DNA from: Dimorphilus gyrociliatus | Taxonomy: Eukaryota > Annelida > Polychaeta > Dinophilidae | Assembly (NCBI GenBank): GCA_904063045.1 | Contig: CAJFCJ010000024.1 | Location: 62,001-126,000, forward strand | Length of the DNA stretch: 64,000 nucleotides | Direction: 5' to 3' | Shown here: positions 1 through 11,698 of the stretch, piece after piece | How positions within the stretch are numbered: the first letter of the stretch is position 1 | Layout: every line of letters begins with the position of its first letter | The notes under the pieces: generated by a model | Databases searched by the model: none | What the model saw: only the letters and a program-made list of their open reading frames with translations | Told to the model about the DNA's origin: nothing | Program-made: the position numbers and the translations under genes

Positions 1-321
1 ACTGTATATAAATCTTAATAGGGAAAAATAACAGGTATCAAAAAAAATATAAGAGAGTTATAAAACGCTCATTAAAAAAATGAGCTAAAAGAAATATAAA
101 CCTGCTGTTAGTATTCTATAGCGGCAACTTTGTTCGAACACCTGTTGCATAATTTTTAATCTGTTTTTAAGAAATGGTCACTCTGGAAAAATATAATAAA
201 AAAGACGATGCGGTACAATAGAGTCCGCCGTCTATCTCGTAATCTGCATTTTTCGAAAATTTTTGAGAATTGAAGAACAAATATTTGTTTTATTTTTCTT
301 CTTTACCACTAACATCTTTTC
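1..321. other. 3' flank of the TTC17-like gene
   Basis: No coding signal is visible. The stretch is AT-rich and includes the presumed 3' UTR of the minus-strand gene that ends at 322. The first ten bases are one arm of the TATACTGTATA-type word that recurs in non-coding parts of this window. Confidence 0.5.
289..294 (-). terminator. AATAAA poly(A) signal
   Basis: On the minus strand AATAAA lies about 28 bases after the stop codon of the TTC17-like gene. This is a plausible cleavage and polyadenylation signal, though AATAAA is common by chance in DNA this AT-rich. Confidence 0.4.
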
Positions 322-2707
322 TTAACATGTACATTGTTTTCTCATCTTGATTAACTTAGGATTAATACCGAGCTTGATAGATCTCATCGCCATTGCGCGA
401 TTGAAATGCCTCTGAGTTTTAACAGCGTCGTTCGAATCGTCCAATCCTGAGTCGATTGACGTGAGAATACCACATAGGACGCCCAAAACTAAAAACAAGA
501 TGATAAATAAAGTATAATAAGTAACTGTTGCGTCCGATCCGGCGTTCAATTCTTTTAAATGAGCTTGTGCTGGACCGAAACCTGGATTCAAATCTAAAGC
601 GTGCTTGAGATGTAGGGCAGCCTCGGCATTATGGCCATATGCTTTTAAAATTTCACCCAATGTAAAATGCTGTAACCAAGTATTTTGGTCCTGTGGTGCG
701 GCATCCAAGGATTGCCTAGTCAATTGAATAGCGTCATCTAAGTAGTGTAGATTAAACAAAACTCTGGCAAGATTCAACAGAGCGTCCGAGTGACGAGGAG
801 ACAGAGCTAAAGCTTTGCGAAAGCATTCTATAGCAAGATAAGTATCACCCTTTACCCGCCAAAGATTGCCAATTTGATTATAAATGGATGCGGAATTAGG
901 CTTTTCTTTTATGGATTTTTTCAACTTTCTCTCAATTTCTTCCAAGTTTACTTCTTTGCCAGATTTTTTGCGGAGAATCATCGCAACTTCTGGTTCAGCT
1001 ACATGAGGATGGGAATGACGTCCAGCAACCCCTCTGAGATGATCTACATGAGTAGAATTAACAGCTTTCCCACAGTCTAAAGTTTTCTTTTTTTGCTTTT
1101 TATTCTTCTTACCTTGGCCATTTATTTTTGTACCCTCTCTGAAAAACACAAAGTGAGATAAATATACGTATATAGATATATATTCTCATATTAAATCAAA
1201 AGTCTAACAAAATGGAGACAGTGGTTTAATAATTCGATTTTCATTTGGTCAATACTTCCAATACTGTCATTTAATTGTGTGCAGTCACAGTAAACAAGAA
1301 AGAAAATATTGAATAAACTTTTACTCTTTATGGATAACAATTATCAAAGAGATTTAAAAAAAAGCATTTAAATACATGTAAATTAATACATTCTTCATTA
1401 AGCTTAAACATACTGATTACACTAGTCTTTATTCTAAAAATAATTATTTAAATAAAAATAAATGCTTATACATTAATTATCATAAATATAATCAATAAAA
1501 CACTATTTTTCTGTATTATGCAGTAAAAATGTACAACTTAACCGATTTTTTTCTTTTTAAATCATCACTGCAGAATTATTTAGTAGCTTTTAACCTAGTA
1601 GTTCCTTTTAGAGAAATAGATATTGTCATGTTGATATAGTTGTATCGATTTTTTTAAATACAGGTGTTCTATTTGTTAAATTTGTCAAACTTTCAATTAC
1701 ATTCAAAAAAGTATTGAGAACATTATTGGGTAACAGCAACAATTCATAATATAATTCGTTTCGGATAAAGATTGTTGTCAATAATTCTTAATTAAAATAA
1801 GACTAATAATATATATATTATTAAAACATATCCGATTATGTCTTAATTTTCAATTGCATAACGATATGCAATAATCTAAAATAAAAAATTTTTTTGTCAT
1901 TATTGATTGTTTACGTAATGTAAAGAAAAAACTTTTATCTGGTAAGGATGGGCTATCTTTAATAAAATTATACATACATACATTTCGCAATCTATATATA
2001 TAGTTTTAAAAAAACACTTTATGAACTATGTATTTTGATATTACATTGCTAGGTTTTATTTTCGCTGCAGATGTGTATACTGGGTTTCAGAATTATATGG
2101 TGAATAAACTGAAACGCAGATCTCGTTGTTATACTATCATCTTTAAAGAGTTGCATTAAATTACATATGAAAACATAACATTTCTATTAACCTATAAATT
2201 ATTTTGAATAATATTTACATGAAGAATTTACCGTTAATATAAAGTGGGTTGATCTTATTATTTGAATTGAAAAAAGCCGACTCTGGTTTTGAAATTTTAG
2301 GCGGCAGATGAAGACTGACACTTTTAATTTATCATACAAAAAGAAATAGACAGTCTTTAATATTAACAAGAATAATAGAAAATTATTTACCTTTGTTTAC
2401 TTGAACTAGAACTCTTTTTTTCAGCAGATAAGCTGTAATTGGACTCTTCTGATTGTAAGCAGTTTTCAGCCGAACAGGAACCTTCCTCTACTAATCTCCA
2501 TTCACCCTCGTCGTTCACAATAATCTTACTAGTTAGAATACTCATTATCGGATCGACTTCAGATGAGGGGGATGCTGTTGAATCGACAATTCGATCATCT
2601 TCCAAGTTCAACTTCCAGTGAGTCGATGTTCGCGAATTTGTCTGCAGAACATGGACCGTTATAAAATACAAGGTCATGTAAGTTAAGCAGGGCATATCAA
2701 ATGCCAT
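322..2707 (-). CDS. Short TTC17-like tetratricopeptide repeat protein
   Basis: Two exons, 2707-2391 and 1138-322, join in frame (AG|A, giving Arg) with a GTAAAT donor and a TTTTTCAG acceptor; the product is 377 aa. Exon 1 encodes a hydrophobic N-terminus that could be a signal peptide, then THWKLNLEDDRIVDSTASP, which resembles the start of animal TTC17. Exon 2 has a lysine-rich linker, a STHVDHLRGV motif like the one before the C-terminal TPR block of TTC17, about three TPR units (roughly residues 185-300), a membrane segment (about 311-334) and a basic tail. TTC17 has been linked to actin and cilium formation. The vertebrate protein exceeds 1,000 aa, so this copy looks like N- and C-terminal parts without the middle. 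The 1,252-base intron could hide short exons, but the direct junction is in frame. The family call rests on remembered similarity. Confidence 0.6.
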
Positions 2708-3877
2708 TTCTTTTTTCTTAAATTATTCGCAACGTCAACAGAAGAGAGTAGTTAGGTGCTCCTATTCTATTTCTATTTATAAAATATGACGGAAGTTGAG
2801 GTGCGAGACTATAACAGGCGAACATTTCTTTTTTACTACAAAAAATTTTCGATGTATTTTATATTCATGTATATTTTTTTTTAATATTTAATATTTCTCA
2901 GTAAGAATAATTTTTTAAAAGTTTTCTTTAAATTTCCGAAAACATTTAGAGACCTCTATGGGATGAAAATATTATTACAGCAGCCATTTTCGTCGGTCCC
3001 AGTTACATAAATTTTCGTTTGAGGAAATATAGATATATATCGAGTAAGTTCACTCTCTAATGTTCATAATATTTCAGGCAAAGAAACATATATATTTTCC
3101 TCGATATTTTTGTATTTTTAACTGCGATTATAGTCGTATACTTTACGATTCGGCTTTTTGAAGTAGATCAGGTAGGAAAAATTTTGACCTACTTTGACTG
3201 ATGCTATACTCAGATGAACCCCTAAACTTTTTTTTTAATAATTTGACCATTTTATAAGAAATAAGTATTGATCTTGCAATTTTTCCCAAACTTATTACCC
3301 TATTAGTCATTTATTTTAAGGGTAAACATGATATTTAAAATATTTTGCTAAAATTAACAGTTTATTGATTCTTATTGGATTCTTTGTTTGTCGAAGAAAT
3401 TTTGTCAAACGTCTGTGTATAATTTTTTCTTGTGTATTCTCAAAATTATATTTCTAGTTTGCATTGTAATCTAACAGTTGGGCGCGACCTAAATATTTTA
3501 AATATCTCATCGCATTACATAGCTTTCCCTTTGTGCTCTAGAAACAATCTAGCATTACAACTAACACAAACCATGAAGAATGACTAAGAATTCCAGTACT
3601 TCTTTTCTATAAAATATATGAGATAATATACTATTTACTTAGTGTTTTATAGTCCTATAATATTCGCATTGTTTAGTAATTGAAAAATGTTGGTTCATAA
3701 AACAATAAAAGATTAGAGTTTTGGCCATATCTGACATTGATCAAATGTATAAAAAAAGTTTTTTTTTATTCTTCTAAATATCCTTAACACGTACATATTT
3801 AAGTTATTATTCATCCGACCTTCCGTATATTGACATTTTTATACCTGTACCTATCATAGTTTTTTTTTTTTAGCAAA
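2708..3877. promoter_or_regulatory. Intergenic region between divergent TTC17-like and alpha-spectrin genes
   Basis: The two genes are head to head, about 1.2 kb between start codons, so both promoters and any spectrin leader exon should lie here. The sequence is AT-rich, with no open frame of note and no convincing TATA element that stands out from the background. Confidence 0.45.
3860..3873 (+). other. Strong 3' splice acceptor just before the spectrin start codon
   Basis: An uninterrupted T-tract runs into TAG at 3871-3873, then CAAA and the ATG at 3878. This is a textbook polypyrimidine-AG acceptor only four bases before the start. Either an upstream non-coding leader exon is cis-spliced here, or the mRNA receives a trans-spliced leader. 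Confidence 0.6.
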
Positions 3878-6800
3878 ATGGCGGAAGCAGAGGCCCAACA
3901 AATGGAAGAGAAGATGGGTGGAGATGAAACTAAGGAGACTGAGCAATCTCAGGAACCAATGACAATAACAATTGATGACACTGAAATTCCTCAAGAATCA
4001 CCTATGTCTCCCGAACAGGAAGCAGCACCAGTTCGTGAAATTCATATTTTGGAAACACCTTCTGACATTAGAAACAGAAGAGAACAAGTTTTAAACAGAT
4101 ACGAAGCCTTTAAAGATGCAAGCTCTGCTAAAAGACAAAGATTGGAAGATGCCAAACAATTTCTTCTCTTTAAGAACGAAGCCGATGAATTGGAGCTTTG
4201 GATTCAAGATAAGTTAAAGACTGCATCAGATGACAGTTATAAAGATCCAACAAATTTGCAAGCTAAATTACAGAGGCATTCGGCTTTTGAGGATGAAATA
4301 AATGCTCATAAACACACATTGGATGAATTGGATAATGATGGAGGTGCAATGATAAATAATCAGCATTACAAAGCTGAAGATATTCAGAAAATTTTGGATA
4401 ATTTACACAACCTATGGGATGCATTAATGAAGAAATCGGAAGAGAAACGTGGAAAATTAGAAGATGCACTAAAATTACTGCAATTTATGAGAGAATATGA
4501 TGAAGTCATGTATTGGATGAATGATCGGGAAAAGCAATTGACAACTACAGATTTTGGCAGTGATTTAGAGCAAGTTGAAATGCTTCAAAAGAAATTTGAC
4601 GAATTACAAAAAGATTTAAACAATCACGAACCTCGCATTGAAGAGGTTGATAAAAAGGGCAAAGTGCTGATTGATGATGATCACCACGACAAGGAATTAG
4701 TCGCCGAAAAGTTAGCTGCTATGCATGATGCATGGGATGAGCTTAAAGATCTAGCATTGAAAAGACAAGACAAGTTGGGCGGAGCCCATGAAATTCAAAG
4801 ATACAAACACAATGTAGATGAAACTTTAGCTTGGATTGCTGAGAAAGACAATGCGGTAACATCTGATGATTATGGTAGCGATTTACCGACAGTTCAAGCC
4901 TTACAACGTAAACATGAAGTAATTGAAAGAGACTTGGATGCTCTAGATAAAAGGGTTCAACAAGTTAATAGCGAAGCTAATCGTTTGGCTGAAAATCATC
5001 CTGATGATGCTGATGACATCAGAGCCAAGCAAGAAAGAGTTGTTAACAACTGGAATGATTTAAAGGATAAGGCGGACGACAGAAAAAAGAATTTGGAGAA
5101 CGCTTATTTTTTAAATAGATTTTTGTCCGATTTCAGAGAATTAATGTTGTGGATGGGTGATATGACAACCCAGATTACCGCCGATGATTTGGCAAAAGAT
5201 GTTGGTGGAGCAGAAGCTTTACTTGAAAGACATCAGGAACACAAAGGCGAAATGGATGCTCGTGAAGATGCATTTAAGACCACTGCCGCTTCTGGACAGA
5301 AATTGTTGGAGTTGGATAATTACGCAAATGAAGACGATGTTAGAGATAAACTAGTTGAACTGGCCGAATCCAAAACAAAACTAACAAAACTTTGGGAAGA
5401 GAGAAAAGTTTTGTATGAACAGTGCATGGATTTACAATTATACTACAGAGATACTGATCAAACTTCTACATGGCTTGCTAAACAGGAATCTTTCTTACAC
5501 AACAACGATCTGGGAGATTCCTTAGATTCTGTTGAAAGTTTAATTAAGAAACATGAAGATTTTGAAAAAACTCTAGCTGCCCAAGATGACAAAATCAAGG
5601 CTCTTGATGAATTCGCAACAAAGCTCATCGAAAATGAGCATTATGCTAAGGCAGATGTTGATGAAAGACGTCGTCAGCTTTTGGAAAGACGTGATAAGCT
5701 GATTTTCAATTCTAAGACGCGCAGAACAAAGTTAAATGAGTCTCACTGCTATCAAATGTTTGAACGTGATTGCGATGAAATTAATATTTGGATGAGAGAA
5801 AAACTAAAAGTTGCATCTGAACAAAACTATTTGGATCCAACAAATATTCAAGGAAAACTACAAAAGCATTCTAACTTTGAGGCTGAACTTCAAGCTAATA
5901 AACTTAGAATTGATAAAGTAAAAGATGATGGCCAAAAGTTAGTTGATGATGATCATTTTGCCTCTCCTCAAGTTAAAGATAGAATGACTGAAGTTCAAAA
6001 TCTCTGGGATCAACTGATCGAAGTTACTGAGCGTAAAGGGTCGAAACTACAAGAAGCTAATGAACAACAGCAATTTAATAGAACTGTTGAAGATGTGGAG
6101 GTCTGGCTATCAGAGGTTGAAGGACAACTAATGAGTGAAGATTTTGGAAAAGACCTACCAAGTGTACAAAATCTTCAGAAAAAGCATCAAATTCTTGAAT
6201 CCGATATTGGAGCTCATCAAGAAAGAATAGACCAAATTAGAGCTTCCAGTGCCAAGTTTCAAGAACAAGGTCACTTCGATCTTGATAATATTAAAGCTAG
6301 AGAATCCAGTGCCATTGGCCGGTACGAGAAACTCTCCGAACCATTAAACAAACGTGGAAGTAAACTACAAGACGCTCTGCGATTGCAACAGTTCTACAGA
6401 GATTGCGCTGATGAAGAGGAGTGGATAAAAGAAAAACAACCGTTAGCCGCCTCCAAGAATTACGGACGCGATCTGATAGGTGTTCAAAACTTACAAAAAA
6501 AGCATCAAGCTCTCGCTTTGGAATTAAGTGGACATGAATCGAGACTTCAATCAGTACTTAATGAGGGTCGTAAGATGATGGATGAAGAACACTTTGCTAA
6601 AAAAGATATTGCAGAGAGAATCAGAGAATTAGAAAAGCTTTGGGATACTTTGAAAACAAAAGCTGAAGACAGGAACAAAACTTTAGATGACTCCTTCCAA
6701 GCCCAACAGTATATGGCGGAAGCTAATGAAGCTGAAAGCTGGATGAGAGAGAAAGAACCAATTGTCGGATCGAAAGAGTATGGAAGAGATGAAGATGCCG

Positions 6801-9800
6801 CTGAAGCACTGCTCAAGAAGCACGAAGCTCTTATGTCAGATATCGATGCTTATGGCACCGTTATCGAAGGCCTAAGAGAACAAGCTAATGAATGCAAAGA
6901 CACAGCAGTTGTTGTTGATGAACCCAACAAAGAGATGGTTGTAGCAATATACGATTATCAAGAGAAATCACCTCGTGAAGTATCAATGAAAAGAGGAGAT
7001 CAGTTAGTTCTTTTGAATGAAACAAATGACGATTGGTGGAAGGTTGAATTAAACGATCGTCAAGGATTTGTCCCTGCTAGCTATGTCAAGAAAATAGAGC
7101 CATCTTTGGCTGCACAACAGCAAGCTGACGAGTATTCCATACCCTCCCGTCAATCGCAATTGGAGAAGCAGTATGACCAGTTGAAGCAAAATGGTTCTCA
7201 GCGTCGTGACAAATTGCAAATGCACTGCGAAGCTTATGAAACACATAGAAATGCTGCGGAACTTATGCAATGGTTAGACACCAAAAAGAAAGATGTTGAA
7301 GAAAAAGAAATTCAGCCTGATGTTGCTAACCTAGACATGAGCGAAAAAGAACAAATGCAAATCAGTGACATTCAGAAGGAAATGAAAAATAAAGAAGCTC
7401 GCTTATACGAGCTGAACCAAATAAGAGAAAAATTGACGGCTAAAGGAGAAACTGAAGCAGCCGAAAGAATTAGAATTCAAATTGAAGACTTAAATGCCCG
7501 ATGGGCAGGTCTTCAAACTATCACAGCTGAGAGAGCTGAAACGCTCGGAACAACCTACCAAGTTCAAAGATATCACAGAGATGTCAATGAAACCATGGAT
7601 TGGATTAGTGACAAACAGAATGCTGTTGCAGTCGAAAATGTTGGGCATGACTTGGCCAGTGTTCAAAGACTACAAAGAAAACACGAAGGAGTTGAAAGAG
7701 ATCTAGTTGCCTTGGGTGATAAGGTGAAAGAGTTAGATGAAACAGCTAAAACTCTTATGAACTCTCATCCTGATCAAGTTGATGCAATCTACGAACATCA
7801 ACGAGAACTAAATGAGAAATGGAATGAACTTACCGTTAAAGCTGGAGAGAGAAAGAACAAATTAGCCGATTCTTATGACTTACAAAACTTTATGAGCGTT
7901 GGAAACGATTTATTGTCTTGGATAGAGCAGATGATGGTACAAGTCTCCAGTGAAGATCTAGCCAAAGACGTTACAGGAGCTGAAGCTTTGGTAGAAAGAC
8001 ACCAAGAGCATAAAATGGAAATAGATGCAAGAGCACCGTTGTTCCAAAGCTTTGAGGATTTCGGAGCTAAACTAATCGAGAATGAGCATTACGCTAAAGA
8101 AAATGTTGTTGAAAAACTGGATGAGGTAGCCAATGCCAGAAAAGCTCTCGATGACGCATACAAAATTCGTCGGGCTAAATTAGATCAATGCCTCGAGATG
8201 CAGCATTTTATTCGTGACTGTGAACAAGCTGAAACTTGGATGGCAGCTAGAGAATCATCTCTTCATCAAACTGATGAAGAAGGCAGAGATTCTGTTGATA
8301 GCTTGCTGAAGAAACACGATGATTTTGACAGAGCTATTGCAACTCAAGAGGAAAAAATTAATTCTCTCCAGGCTTTTGCTGATGAATTGAAACAGAATGA
8401 CCATTATGATACCAGTGGCATTGAGCAGAGATGTCAAGATGTTTTGGAAAGATGGCAACTTTTAAAGAATGACATGTTGGAATCAAAGTCCAAACTAGGA
8501 GAGGCTCAAAATATGCAACAATTATCAACTGATATTGATCAAATGGAAATGGTTTTGATGGAAAAGCTTCAGGCTGTTCAAGACGAATCATACAAGGAGC
8601 CATCTCATATACCTACACAACACAGAAAACATCAAGCAGTTGTGGCTGAAATCGATGCCAACAAAGACAGACTTCAACAAACCGTTGTCGCTGCTGAAAA
8701 AATGATTGATAAAGGAAAGTGCTCTGGTACCGAAGATCTTATCAGACAGAGAATTACAAAACTGGTTGAAGAATGGAAAGTTTTAACTGAAAAATCTCGA
8801 GTAAAGAGTGAAAAGTTACAAGCTCTTAATCAGCAAAGAATGTACACAGCTGGAGTTAAGGACATAGAATTCTGGTTAGGAGAAGTTGAGCACATGCTGA
8901 AAAATGATGATTATGGTAGAGATCTTGCAACTGTGGAAAATTTGGTTAAGAAACATAAGATGCTTGATGCCGATGTTAATGCACATGAAGACAGAGTAAA
9001 GGATTTGAATGAGCAAGCTAACGTTTTCCTACAATCTGATGAAGTTGACAATCGGGAAGAAATTCAAAATACCATCACCTCTATTAATGATCGATTCCAA
9101 AACGTCAAAGAACTGTGTCAGAATAGAAAGGAAAAATTGGAAGAAGCTTTCACTTTGCACCAATTTCTTAGAGATATTGATGATGAGGAATCATGGATTA
9201 AGGAAAAGAAACTACTTGCTACTCAAAGCGAATATGGGCGCGATCTTACTGGGGTAAGAAACTGGAGAAAGAAGCACAAGCGTTTAGAGGCTGAGTTGAG
9301 TGGACATGAAAAACAAATCAATGAAGTTCATGAGGCGGGTGAAAAACTTATGGAAAAATCGAACCTCATGACTGATGGTATGGAGAAAAGATTGCGAGAA
9401 TTAGATGAGGCTTGGAATGAACTTAAAGAATTGGCTAATGAGAGAGATAGAAAACTGAAAGAAAGCTTAATATTTCAAGAATTGTTGGCTAATATGGAAG
9501 AGGAAGAAGCATGGATTACTGAAAAACAGCATCTCCTGTCAACTGAGGATAAGGATGTTTCGAAAGATGAAGATCGTACAACCTTGGCAGCCGTACAAGG
9601 CTTGTTGAAAAAGCACGAAACCTTCGAAACTGACTCTAAAATCCATAAAGATCGATGCCATGAAATCATTGAAGAAGGAGAAAAGCTGATCAATGATGGT
9701 AATCATAACGCTGAGGCTATCCGCACTAGGTGTGAAAACCTTCAAACGAAAATTGAGCAGTTGGAAAGTACTGCAAAATTAAGAAAGACAAGACTGATAG

Positions 9801-11698
9801 ATGACTCTGCCTATTTACAATTTCTATGGAAAACTGATGTAGTGGAAAGCTGGATAAAAGATAAGGAGACTCAAGTTGGTTCTGAAGATTATGGAAGAGA
9901 TCTGTCTTCCGTACAAACTCTTCTAACCAAACAGGAAACTTTCGATGCAGGTTTGCAAGCTTTCGAGAAGGAGGGAATCCAAACTATTACAACTCTAAAA
10001 GATCAGCTAGTAGAAGCAAATCATACTCAAACAATCTCTATTGAAAAGAGATACGAAGAAGTTATAAAACGTTGGAAACAACTTCTTAGCGATTCTGATG
10101 CTCGAAAGCAAAGATTGCTTAAACTAGCAGAACAATACAAACAAGTTGAAGACTTGTATTTAACTTTCGCAAAGAAATCTTCGGCATTCAGTTCGTGGTT
10201 CGAAAACGCTGAAGAAGATTTAACAGATCCAGTTAGATGTAATAGCATTGAGGAAATAAAAATTCTTCGTCAAGCTCATAAACAATTTAAGGACAGCCTT
10301 TCTGCTGCCGAACGCGACTTTCAAGCTCTGGTGGATCTTGATGGACAAATCAAGTCTTATGGCGTTGGGGCCAATCCTTACACTTGGTTCACTATGCAAG
10401 CAATGGAAGATACTTGGAATAACTTGCAAAAAATCATTAAAGACCGCGACAATGAATTAGAAAAAGAGCAAACTAGGTAAGTTTTGATATTAACTAAAAA
10501 GTACACTTCATAAAGCATGTGTTCTCTATTCCCTAGGCAAATAGAAAATGATGACCTACGTAGAAAATTTGCGGAGGAGGCCAACCAGTTCCACAAATGG
10601 TTGACAGACACAAGGTTATTTTCTATTATTTTCATGACATATTTATACAAAAAAAATAACGTTGGTGGTGATAAATGATCAAGGGACTTTTCATATCGAA
10701 AAATATGTACATTTTTTCAGAACTGAATTACTTTATTGGAAAGGGTTAATATTATTAGTGATGACTAACATATTAACAGTTTTCGTTTTATTTAATTAAA
10801 ATGAAAAAAGGACTGAGAAAATATTCGATACTATTTCAAAACTATTTGAACTATATTTTTTTCTTTAATTAATCAAAGAGCATTGCATGTTGAAAAAATG
10901 TGATGTGCTAGAGTTTTTCATTCTCTTCTCATGATGAAAACTTTATTAATTTGTAAATTCAATTTTAGATCGGCAATGATGGAATGCACCGGAACACTTA
11001 AAGAACAATTGGAAGCTACTAAACAGACGGCTGCTGATGTCAGAGCTCAGAGAAGTCAACTTAAGCGATTGGAAGATCTCGGTCAAATGATGGAGGAACG
11101 ACTCATTTTGGATAATCGTTATACAGAACATTCAACAGTGGGGCTTGCCCAACAATGGGATCAACTAGACCAATTGGGTATGAGAATGCAAAACAACTTA
11201 CACCAACAAATTCAAGCTTGCGACCAACATGGAGTTTCTGAAGATGCTCTACGAGACTGCATGATGTTATTTAAACATTTCGACAAAGACAAGTCTGGAA
11301 AATTGAGTCATCAAGAATTGAAATCGTGTCTTAGAGCGCACGGTTATAACATTAATGTTGCCGAAGAAGGTGAAGTTGATCCTGAGTTTGAAGCTATTCT
11401 AAATAGAGTAGATCCTAACCGTGATGGATATATTTCATTGCAAGGTTTTATTACCTTTATTATTGAACGAGAAACGGAGAATGTTCAATCTGCCGAAGAT
11501 GTTCTTAAGGCCTTTAAAGCTTTAACCTCCTCCGATAAACCTTTCATTACTTCGAAGGAATTATACTCGAATTTAACACACGAGCAAGCTTCATATTGCC
11601 GTCAACATATGAGGCTATACGTCGATCCAAGAACTGGAGAGCCGATTCCCGACCATTACGACTTCGAAGATTTCACTAGAAGTTTATATATTCAATAG
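3878..11698 (+). CDS. SPTAN1: Alpha-spectrin (non-erythroid type)
   Basis: Membrane-skeleton protein that pairs with beta-spectrin under the plasma membrane. Exons: 3878-10476 (2,199 codons without an intron), 10537-10614 and 10969-11698; predicted 2,468 aa, close to the usual length of about 2,470. It has triple-helical spectrin repeats throughout, an SH3 domain at about residues 1018-1078 ([15 protein letters not shown], then [19 protein letters not shown]) and a C-terminal calmodulin-like domain. The first EF-hand loop is complete (D2331-E2342). The second (D2374-G2385) has Gly at position 12, where the family has Glu. Relative to vertebrate proteins there is an acidic N-terminal extension of about 50 residues before the first partial repeat. 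The vertebrate insert after the SH3 region appears to be absent. Introns 1 and 2 are 60 and 354 bases. Confidence 0.97.

Noticed and set aside
874-1080. Plus-strand ORF of 68 codons over the TTC17-like exon
   Set aside because: Antisense shadow of a conserved TPR coding exon.
6547-6816. Minus-strand ORFs inside spectrin (this and similar ones to 10.6 kb)
   Set aside because: All lie opposite the conserved spectrin frame and have no family signature of their own.
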